The translations under genes and the position numbers were made by a program. This document shows, in pieces, positions 17,168-23,568 of a stretch of 54,274 nt of DNA (position 1 is the stretch's first letter; each line of letters opens with the position of its first letter). Under the pieces are notes generated by a model. The model had not been told where the DNA came from, ran no database searches, and saw nothing but the letters and a program-made list of their open reading frames with translations. The DNA is from an uncultured Ruminococcus sp. (GTDB lineage: Bacteria; Bacillota; Clostridia; Oscillospirales; Ruminococcaceae). The stretch lies in the NCBI GenBank assembly GCA_910577575.1, contig CAJTOG010000008.1, positions 1 through 54,274 of the forward strand, written 5' to 3'.

Positions 17168-17323
17168 TTATTTTTTATTTGAACTATGGCACTTTCCATT
17201 CATTGCACAATTCTGACAGCCACATCTGCAAGAACTTTTTCCTTCTTTTTTATCATGGATAAGCTTCATAACAATTAATGCAACTATAGCAACAAGCATT
17301 AATGCTACAATAAATGTTCCCAT
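17168..17323 (-). CDS. FeoB-associated Cys-rich membrane protein
   Basis: A 51-residue protein: an N-terminal membrane helix (about 2-22), then a basic segment and a Cys-rich cytoplasmic tail with CRCGCQNC and a last Cys in GKCH. Single-helix, Cys-rich proteins like this are known downstream of feoB in Firmicutes. The cysteines may bind Fe(II) arriving through FeoB, but that is inference. ATG at 17323 with AAGGAGG; the gene starts 11 bases after feoB ends and precedes a terminator. Confidence 0.85.
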   Translation of the reverse strand: MGTFIVALMLVAIVALIVMKLIHDKKEGKSSCRCGCQNCAMNGKCHSSNKK

Positions 17324-17334
17324 ATAAATCCTCC

Positions 17335-19845
17335 TTATACGGTTGTAACTTCCTTTGTAAGCTTTGTAGTTTCTTTATAAGGCTTGAACAGAAGATAAAC
17401 TGCTCCGATTACAAGAGCTACTGAAATTGCTGCTCCGGCAATTCCAAGAACTGTAATATTTCCGGTAAAGAGACTGCCAAGCTGATAAATTACAAATGCA
17501 ACAATATAAGCAAATACACACTGATAAGTAATTGCAAACCAAGTCCATTTTGCATTGTTCATCTCACGTCTGATAGCTCCGATAGCTGCAAAACATGGTG
17601 CACAGAGAAGATTGAATGCAAGGAATGAATAAGCAGCAACACCTGTGAATGAGGCTGCAATGGTTGAATAAACCGATGCTTCTCCCGTGCCAAAAAGTAT
17701 TCCCATTGTTCCGACAATATTCTCCTTTGCAACAAGACCTGTAACAGATGCAACAGCAGACTGCCAGTTCCCCCAGCCAAGAGGAATAAATATCCATGAA
17801 ATGCATTTTCCGATTGTTGCAAGAATTGAGTGGTCAAGCTCATCTTCTGAAAGCATACGGAATGAACCGTCAACAGTACCAAAGAACGTGAAAAACCATA
17901 CAAATATTGTTGAAAGAAGTATAACCGTACCTGCCTTCTTGATAAATGACCAGCCACGCTCCCACATTGAACGCAGTACATTGCTTAAAGTCGGCATATG
18001 ATATGCAGGAAGCTCCATAACAAAAGGTGCAGGGTCACCGGCAAACATTTTTGTTTTCTTTAACATAATACCCGAAATAATAATTGCTACCATTCCAAGA
18101 AAGTAAGCTGAAATCGCTACCCATGCAGAACCACCGAAGATGGCACCTGCAATCATTGCAATAAACGGCGTTTTAGCCCCACATGGAATAAATGTTGTTG
18201 TCATTATGGTCATACGTCGGTCACGTTCATTTTCAATTGTACGTGATGCCATAATTCCGGGAACTCCGCAGCCAGTACCAACAAGAATCGGAATAAACGA
18301 TTTACCTGAAAGACCGAAACGTCTGAAAATTCTGTCAAGAACAAATGCTACACGTGACATATATCCGCAGCTTTCAATAAATGCAAGAAGCAGGAACAAC
18401 ATAAGCATCTGCGGTACAAATCCGAGAACAGCTCCTACACCGCCTATAATACCATCAAGAATAAGTCTGCTTAGCCATTCAGCACAATTTACTTTTTTAA
18501 GCAGTCCTTCAGCAAGTACTGGTATACCCGGAATCCATGTGCCATAATTTGCAGGGTCAACATCACCCTCATATTTTTCAAACATAACAACTGCATTTCT
18601 GAAATCAGCCATATTTGCAGTTTCTTCCATTACTTCAAGAGTTTCTTCATCCTCAATTTCATATGTAAATTCAACGGTATCTTCATAAAAAGCAGAAATA
18701 GCATTCAACTGAGCAGCAGCATCGACAGCATTAAATCCCTCAGATTCAATATCAATTGCAGATTCAGCATTTGAAACATCAATCCCATTATCAGATATAA
18801 AAGTTAGCCCTCCGGCAATAATAGCATCCGTATCACCATATTCTTCTTCTGCCTCTTCTGTTTCATCTGAACCAACACCGAAAAGATGGAAACCATCACC
18901 GAAAAGCCCGTCATTAGCCCAGTCAGTAGCAGCAGTTCCAACAGTAACCATTGAAATATAGTAAACAAGAAACATAACAACTGCAAAAATAGGAAGTCCG
19001 AGCCAGCGGTTAGTTACAATTTTATCAATCTTGTCGGAAGTTGTGAGACGACCTGCATTTTTCTTCTTGTAACAGCCTCTGATGATTTTCGAAATATATT
19101 CATAGCGTTCATTTGTTATAATTGATTCGGCATCATCGTCCAATTCAGTCTCAACTGCTGTAATATCATTTTCGATATGTTTCATAACTGATTCAGGAAG
19201 TTTAAGCTTTTCAAGTACCTTTTCATCACGTTCAAAAATCTTTATTGAATACCATCTCTGCTGCTCTTCCGGCATATCATGAATAGCAGCCTCTTCGATA
19301 TGTGCAAGAGCGTGTTCAACAGTACCCGAAAAACTGTGCTGTGGCACTGTTTTACCTGATTTTGCCGCATTTATAGCAATTTCAGCCGCCTCTGCAATTC
19401 CTTCGGATTTAAGTGCGGAAATTTCAACAATCCTACAGCCAAGTGATTTTGAAAGTTCGGAGATATTGATTTTATCACCGTTTTTCTTAACAATATCCAT
19501 CATATTTATGGCAATAACCATAGGTATACCAAGTTCTGCAAGCTGTGTTGTAAGATAAAGATTACGTTCCAGATTTGTACCGTCAATAATATTCAGAATA
19601 GCATCCGGACGCTCACCGACAAGATAATTCCTTGCAACAACTTCCTCAAGTGTATATGGTGAAAGGGAATAAATTCCGGGTAAATCGGTTATTATAACAC
19701 CTTCATGTCTTTTAAGCTTTCCTTCCTTTTTCTCAACCGTAACACCCGGCCAGTTTCCTACAAATTGATTGGAACCAGTCAGAGCATTAAAAAGAGTAGT
19801 TTTTCCGCAGTTCGGATTTCCTGCAAGAGCAATTCTCATATCCAT
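17335..19845 (-). CDS. feoB: Ferrous iron transporter FeoB with large external-loop insertion
   Basis: GTP-gated Fe(II) uptake permease. The cytoplasmic G domain has GNPNCGKT (9-16), DLPG (54-57), NMMD (114-117) and SALKSEG (143-149), then a helical GDI-like region and a polytopic core with the gate segment LVGTGCGVPGIMASRT (521-536). At 836 residues it is longer than the usual 650-770. Most of the excess is an acidic, aromatic-rich insertion (about 320-440) after the first membrane segment, likely in an external loop. Two feoA genes lie upstream and a Cys-rich partner downstream. A terminator and a possible second promoter separate it from feoA. Confidence 0.95.
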   Translation of the reverse strand: MDMRIALAGNPNCGKTTLFNALTGSNQFVGNWPGVTVEKKEGKLKRHEGVIITDLPGIYSLSPYTLEEVVARNYLVGERPDAILNIIDGTNLERNLYLTTQLAELGIPMVIAINMMDIVKKNGDKINISELSKSLGCRIVEISALKSEGIAEAAEIAINAAKSGKTVPQHSFSGTVEHALAHIEEAAIHDMPEEQQRWYSIKIFERDEKVLEKLKLPESVMKHIENDITAVETELDDDAESIITNERYEYISKIIRGCYKKKNAGRLTTSDKIDKIVTNRWLGLPIFAVVMFLVYYISMVTVGTAATDWANDGLFGDGFHLFGVGSDETEEAEEEYGDTDAIIAGGLTFISDNGIDVSNAESAIDIESEGFNAVDAAAQLNAISAFYEDTVEFTYEIEDEETLEVMEETANMADFRNAVVMFEKYEGDVDPANYGTWIPGIPVLAEGLLKKVNCAEWLSRLILDGIIGGVGAVLGFVPQMLMLFLLLAFIESCGYMSRVAFVLDRIFRRFGLSGKSFIPILVGTGCGVPGIMASRTIENERDRRMTIMTTTFIPCGAKTPFIAMIAGAIFGGSAWVAISAYFLGMVAIIISGIMLKKTKMFAGDPAPFVMELPAYHMPTLSNVLRSMWERGWSFIKKAGTVILLSTIFVWFFTFFGTVDGSFRMLSEDELDHSILATIGKCISWIFIPLGWGNWQSAVASVTGLVAKENIVGTMGILFGTGEASVYSTIAASFTGVAAYSFLAFNLLCAPCFAAIGAIRREMNNAKWTWFAITYQCVFAYIVAFVIYQLGSLFTGNITVLGIAGAAISVALVIGAVYLLFKPYKETTKLTKEVTTV

Positions 19846-19883
19846 CTAATTAAGTTTTCCTTTCTTTAAATATTTTGTAAGTA

Positions 19884-19904
19884 TTAGCTAACTAAGTTAG
19901 TATA
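19884..19904 (-). promoter_or_regulatory. Possible feoB promoter with overlapping palindromes
   Basis: Minus strand: -10 TATACT (19899-19904) with only a weak TTTTTA -35 (19922-19927). Immediately downstream are CTAAC-TTA-GTTAG (19888-19900) and TTAGCTAA (19884-19891). The layout repeats that at the feoA promoter, suggesting a second iron-responsive operator. Confidence 0.4.
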
Positions 19905-19922
19905 TACTGACTCAGAATGCTT

Positions 19923-19951
19923 AAAAACACCGTGCGGACTTTCCCGCACGG
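19923..19951 (-). terminator. Internal terminator between feoA and feoB
   Basis: On the minus strand CCGTGCGG (19951-19944) pairs perfectly with CCGCACGG (19937-19930), loop GAAAGT, followed by TG and five Ts. It would reduce read-through from feoA into feoB, giving more FeoA than FeoB. Confidence 0.8.
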
Positions 19952-19967
19952 GAAATACTTAAAAAAT

Positions 19968-20186
19968 TCATTTCACCTCAATATTTTCTGCATCAGCCTT
20001 ACGGATTGAAAGTTCATATCCCCTTACAGAAACCTGAATAGGGTCACCTAATGGAGCAACCTTACGGACTGTTACTTCAACGCCCTTTGTTATGCCCATA
20101 TCCATTATCCGGCGTTTTATAGCTCCTTCACCCATAAGTTTGACAACTGTGACGGTTTCACCAATTTTAACCTCTTTAAGATTCAT
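19968..20186 (-). CDS. feoA: FeoA domain protein (second)
   Basis: SH3-like cytoplasmic protein of 72 residues that assists FeoB. Typical FeoA features are the LKEVKIGETVTV start, the RRIMDMGITKG turn and VRGYELSIRKADAENI at the end. It lies 11 bases after the first feoA with a GAGGTGA ribosome-binding site. Confidence 0.92.
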   Translation of the reverse strand: MNLKEVKIGETVTVVKLMGEGAIKRRIMDMGITKGVEVTVRKVAPLGDPIQVSVRGYELSIRKADAENIEVK

Positions 20187-20197
20187 ATACGTTCACC

Positions 20198-20410
20198 TCA
20201 AATCATAATTTTTTGTGCCATTTCACGGCTTATAGCAACTCTCGTCTCCTTGACATTGACAATAAGATTTCCATCAACAACGTTTACTACAGAAACACTT
20301 CCCCCTGCAACAAAACCAAGGTTTTCAAGATGTCTTTTAACCTCTGGATTTCCACCTATCTTAATAATAACATATTCCTCATCGGAATTGGCAAGCGTCA
20401 ACGGCATCAT
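20198..20410 (-). CDS. feoA: FeoA domain protein (first)
   Basis: A 70-residue FeoA homologue with the family pattern: KIGGNPEVKRHLENLGFVAG, then VKETRVAISREMAQKI. It is clearly diverged from its neighbour, so the two FeoA proteins may do different jobs, for example as a heterodimer. The ATG at 20410 follows AGGAGG; a second ATG is the next codon. It is the first gene of the feo operon, right behind an operator. Confidence 0.9.
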   Translation of the reverse strand: MMPLTLANSDEEYVIIKIGGNPEVKRHLENLGFVAGGSVSVVNVVDGNLIVNVKETRVAISREMAQKIMI

Positions 20411-20439
20411 ATAAAAAACCTCCTGAAAAAACTATAAAT

Positions 20440-20497
20440 AAGGTTAGCGGTTACTAACCTTTATTAACATTATATACTATTACAGCTTATAAGTCAA
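20440..20497 (-). promoter_or_regulatory. feoA promoter with palindromic operator at the start site
   Basis: Minus strand: -35 TTGACT (20492-20497), 17-base spacer, -10 TATAAT (20469-20474). Just downstream is an 8-base inverted repeat AAGGTTAG/CTAACCTT (20440-20447 with 20454-20461) across the expected start site, where a bound repressor would block transcription. GGTTAG/CTAACC half-sites resemble DtxR/IdeR-type iron boxes, though the spacing is wider than the classic box. The regulator is not in the window. Confidence 0.75.
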
Positions 20498-20544
20498 CCT
20501 CTTTTTTAAATTTTGTTCAATCCGATATTTTTACTATATTTAAT

Positions 20545-20573
20545 TTATTATATATATATATATTTACCAAATG
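20545..20573. repeat. Short AT dinucleotide tract
   Basis: A run of alternating T and A about 20 bases long in the feoA-glnA-like intergenic region. Simple sequence; no function is visible. Confidence 0.6.
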
Positions 20574-20612
20574 GACAGAATATATTTTTATTTGCCTTTA
20601 GTCAAAAAACTA

Positions 20613-20641
20613 TTTACATTATTCAAAAAACATGATATAAT
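20613..20641 (+). promoter_or_regulatory. Promoter of the GS-like/ANTAR operon
   Basis: TTTACA (20613-20618), 17-base spacer, TATAAT (20636-20641). The leader before the GS-like start would be only about 30 bases and holds no ANTAR-type double hairpin. Confidence 0.8.
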
Positions 20642-20675
20642 AAAATCAAATTATTAATTCACGGAGGTTATTTCC

Positions 20676-21953
20676 ATGAACTTTTCCCCGAAAGAAATTC
20701 TAAAATTCATTGAAGAGAATGATGTTAAATTCATAAGACTTACATTCTGCGATATTATAGGAAATTTGAAAAATATAGCTATAATGCCGAATGAGCTCCC
20801 ACACGCTCTTAATTACGGTATTCCGTTTGACGCCTCGGAATTTGGTGAAAGTCATTGCAACTTGTTTTTAGTGCCTGACATCTCCACACTTTCAATTCTT
20901 CCTTGGCGACCTAAATCAGGAAGAGTTGTAAGATTCTTCTGCAATCTGAAAAATCCTGACGGAAGTGATTTTATAGGCGATATGCGAAGTAATTTAATTA
21001 ATTATATCAACGAGCTGCGTCTTGTCGGTTATTCCTGCGAAATGGGTACACGATGTGAATTTTATCTTTTTGAACTGGATGAAAAGGGCAATCCGACTAA
21101 AACCCCACATGATTATGGTGGTTATCTTGATGTTGCACCACTTGATAAATGTGAAAACGCAAGACGTGAAATCTGTCTTTCACTTGAAGAAATGGGATTA
21201 AGTCCGAAAAGCTCATGCCATAAACATGGTCCTGCACAGAACGAAATTGAATTCCGTGAAAATGAACCTGTAACGGCTGCCGACGATATGGTTCACTATA
21301 AGACTGTTGTCAAGTCAATTGCCGCACAGTGCGGACTTTTTGCATCATTCATGCCGAAGCCTTTGGCTGAAAAACATGGCAGTGCATTAAATATTTCAAT
21401 CTGTCTCAAGAAAAACGGCGAATATATATTCGATGGTTCTTCCGAAATTATGTCACATAACGGCAAATGCTTTATTTCTGGTATTCTGAAAAGAATAAAT
21501 GAAATAACAGCTTTTCTTAATCCGACAATAAACTCATATAAACGTTTCGGAGTAGGAAATGCTCCGCAGTATATCAACTGTTCATCTGAAAATAATTCAT
21601 CTCTTATCCGTATACCACATTCCGTAGGAATTCCGCCCAGAATTGAACTTCGTTCAGCAGATGCTGCCTGTAATCCATATATTGCCTTCAGGCTTATTCT
21701 CTCATCTGGCATTGAAGGTATAAAGTCAAATGACTGCTCACTTTGTGAAAAAAGAAATATTTCATTAAAAAAGCTTCCTATGTGTTTAAGTGATGCTTTA
21801 AATCTGGCGGAAAAAAGTGATTTTATTAAAAACAATCTTCCGGAAATTGTACGAAAAAATATGCTGAATTATTTTGAAATGCAGATTCAAAATTACAAAA
21901 ACAGTCCTGATAAAGAAATGTTCGAACAAAATTATTATTTTTATTATATTTAA
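20676..21953 (+). CDS. Glutamine-synthetase-like protein with degenerate active site
   Basis: The 425-residue protein aligns end to end with GSI-alpha enzymes such as Bacillus GlnA: beta-grasp start, NPDG and GGYLDVAPLD blocks, MPKPL, NPTINSYKR and the IRIP, E-L-R and NPYIAF blocks. By motif alignment (E. coli numbering in brackets) these key positions are changed: Arg126 for the metal Glu (129), Lys183 for Glu (212), Asn239 for the metal His (269), loss of the flap Glu (327) between Asn295 and Ala296, and Asn307 for Arg (339). Glu128, Glu190, Glu324 and Arg326 are kept. It therefore probably does not make glutamine as usual; it may use another substrate or act as a sensor. GGAGG precedes the ATG, and an ANTAR regulator follows 9 bases after its stop. 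Confidence 0.88.
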   Translation: MNFSPKEILKFIEENDVKFIRLTFCDIIGNLKNIAIMPNELPHALNYGIPFDASEFGESHCNLFLVPDISTLSILPWRPKSGRVVRFFCNLKNPDGSDFIGDMRSNLINYINELRLVGYSCEMGTRCEFYLFELDEKGNPTKTPHDYGGYLDVAPLDKCENARREICLSLEEMGLSPKSSCHKHGPAQNEIEFRENEPVTAADDMVHYKTVVKSIAAQCGLFASFMPKPLAEKHGSALNISICLKKNGEYIFDGSSEIMSHNGKCFISGILKRINEITAFLNPTINSYKRFGVGNAPQYINCSSENNSSLIRIPHSVGIPPRIELRSADAACNPYIAFRLILSSGIEGIKSNDCSLCEKRNISLKKLPMCLSDALNLAEKSDFIKNNLPEIVRKNMLNYFEMQIQNYKNSPDKEMFEQNYYFYYI

Positions 21954-21962
21954 GGATTTATT

Positions 21963-22514
21963 ATGAATAAAGCTATTATTGTATCCCAGCCTTCTGAAAG
22001 TGTCGATTTAATTGAACAGACTTTAAAAAATTCAGGTTTTAGCACAATGATTGTTTCAGCAGGAAATGAAGCGAGACAAATTATTAAAAACAATTCATAT
22101 TTGAGCCTTATTATAATAAATACTCCGCTTTCTGATGAATTTGGTCAAGAACTTGCTGAAACAGCTTCATATGAAACTTCCGCTGATGTAATTCTTATAT
22201 GTACAGGCGATATTTCCGCCGAACTTGAAAACAGATTCTCTGAATTTGGCATAACTGTATTAACCAAACCAATAAGCCGTGATATGATTATCCAGAATAT
22301 AAATCAAAGAAATTTCTCTGAAATCAAGGAATCCAGTGAAATAATGAATCAGATTGATAATATGAGACTTATTAACCGTGCAAAATCCGTACTTATGAAA
22401 TACCTGAAATTCACAGAACCTCAGGCACACAGATACATAGAAAAACAGGCAATGAATAACCGATGCACAAGACGTGAATCGGCTGAAAAAATAATAAAGA
22501 CATATGAAAAATAA
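21963..22514 (+). CDS. ANTAR-domain RNA-binding regulator with pseudo-receiver
   Basis: 183 residues: a receiver-like fold (about 1-115) and a C-terminal ANTAR domain (about 128-181: LINRAKSVLMKYLKF...EPQAHRYIEKQAM...CTRRESAEKII). ANTAR proteins bind paired RNA hairpins and prevent transcription termination. The phosphoacceptor Asp is replaced by Asn53 (LIIINTPLSDE) and the N-terminal acidic pair is missing, so control by phosphorylation is unlikely; Lys102 (TKPIS) is kept. A GS gene followed by an ANTAR gene is known from clostridia (glnA-nitR, from memory). Binding to its GS-like partner could replace phosphorylation, but that is inference. Confidence 0.88.
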   Translation: MNKAIIVSQPSESVDLIEQTLKNSGFSTMIVSAGNEARQIIKNNSYLSLIIINTPLSDEFGQELAETASYETSADVILICTGDISAELENRFSEFGITVLTKPISRDMIIQNINQRNFSEIKESSEIMNQIDNMRLINRAKSVLMKYLKFTEPQAHRYIEKQAMNNRCTRRESAEKIIKTYEK

Positions 22515-22518
22515 AAAA

Positions 22519-22544
22519 TTCCCCTGATAAAGAAATCAGGGGAA
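22519..22544. terminator. Bidirectional terminator between ANTAR and DUF11 genes
   Basis: TTCCCCTGAT (22519-22528) pairs perfectly with ATCAGGGGAA (22535-22544). On the minus strand a T-run follows at once (for the DUF11 gene); on the plus strand a T-run follows after about 8 bases. Confidence 0.85.
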
Positions 22545-22562
22545 TAAATCTGTTTTTTTATT

Positions 22563-23423
22563 TCAGATAGTTCCGGTAATTACAAGCGTACTTGTACCCG
22601 GCTGTACTGCCCATGCACCAGTTGCAGCATCCTGTGTGTAGGTTGCTGCCGGCACTGTTATACGTCCATCAACAGAAGTAAATAAACCGCTTGTTGTATC
22701 ATAATTATAATCAGTAGTTCTTACCCAAGGAGTACCGTTGAATGTTACAGAAGAAATATTCAGTACAGGATTGAAAATATCACTGAATATTATACTGTCT
22801 GTTGTATCAGCCGCAGTACGTCCATAATTCTGAATATCGAAAGTATAAGTTATTGTACCGTTTTCAGGTACTACAGCAGGGTCAAGAGTCTTGCTTATTG
22901 CAAGATTTATAGCATCGCTGTGAGTTATAACGGCATCTGCTGTAACAGGAGTTCCAATGCCTCCACCGGAAACTGTAGCAGTATTTGTAATCTGTGCATT
23001 TTCACCAAGCGGTGCAAATTGATTTGTCCTCACTGTATAGACAACAGCAGCATTTCCTTTTGCCGGAACGTTTATTCCGTCCACTGTAAGCGGTTCAGTA
23101 TCTGAAACAGTAGGGTCTGCCTGCTTTACACCATTTACATAGTAATTAACAGAATCAGCACGATAATTCAATGGTACAACATCCGTTGTTCCGTCGCTGA
23201 GAGTATAACTGCCAAGATTATCGGTAACCGTAAGATTAGTTAAATCTGTATCTCCACTGTTGATGATATTTATAACATAAGTTACATCTTCATTACCTGT
23301 ATAGCTATCAACAACAGCATTTTTTGATACTGTAACCACTCCGACAATCTCACCTGTAGTTATATTTGAACCGGTTACATTTCCATTATAGGAAAGTGTA
23401 GCCTGATTATAAAAAGTCGCCAT
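22563..23423 (-). CDS. DUF11-repeat protein without visible export signal
   Basis: 286 residues, almost entirely beta-strand composition, rich in Thr, Asn, Val and Asp and poor in Lys. Two DUF11-like modules are visible (about 30-150 and 168-275), with NTATVSG and VPENGTITYTFDIQN as typical pieces. DUF11 modules usually occur in large exported surface proteins, but here there is no signal peptide, membrane segment or sorting motif, and it starts with ATFYNQATLSYNG. It could be released by another route, for example as a spore-surface protein; I cannot tell. GGAGG precedes the ATG. Confidence 0.8.
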   Translation of the reverse strand: MATFYNQATLSYNGNVTGSNITTGEIVGVVTVSKNAVVDSYTGNEDVTYVINIINSGDTDLTNLTVTDNLGSYTLSDGTTDVVPLNYRADSVNYYVNGVKQADPTVSDTEPLTVDGINVPAKGNAAVVYTVRTNQFAPLGENAQITNTATVSGGGIGTPVTADAVITHSDAINLAISKTLDPAVVPENGTITYTFDIQNYGRTAADTTDSIIFSDIFNPVLNISSVTFNGTPWVRTTDYNYDTTSGLFTSVDGRITVPAATYTQDAATGAWAVQPGTSTLVITGTI

Positions 23424-23440
23424 AAAAAATCCTCCTTTTT

Positions 23441-23462
23441 AAAGCAGCTTGTTTGCTGCTTT
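23441..23462 (-). promoter_or_regulatory. Perfect hairpin next to the DUF11 gene ribosome-binding site
   Basis: AAAGCAGC/GCTGCTTT, 8 base pairs with a 6-base loop, lies in the 5' untranslated region of the DUF11 gene, a few bases before its AAAAAGGAGG. It may stabilise or regulate the mRNA. Confidence 0.45.
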
Positions 23463-23531
23463 TATATAATATGCAAATCAGAATAAAATGGTGAAAATTT
23501 AATGAAAACTCTTTTATTTTTCCATAATCTG

Positions 23532-23539
23532 TGATATAA
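23532..23539 (+). promoter_or_regulatory. Extended -10 promoter of the yfhO-like gene
   Basis: TG-A-TATAAT immediately upstream of the gene, with no convincing -35 (TTTTAT at best). Confidence 0.5.
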
Positions 23540-23568
23540 TATATTCAGTTAATTTTTTGGAGGAAAAA

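Noticed and set aside
20545..20573. AT dinucleotide run as a replication origin or recombination site
   Set aside because: No DnaA boxes, iterons or att-like repeats nearby; simple sequence only.
21963..22514. Ordinary phosphorylated response regulator
   Set aside because: The Asp that would be phosphorylated is Asn53 and the acidic pair is missing; no histidine kinase is adjacent.
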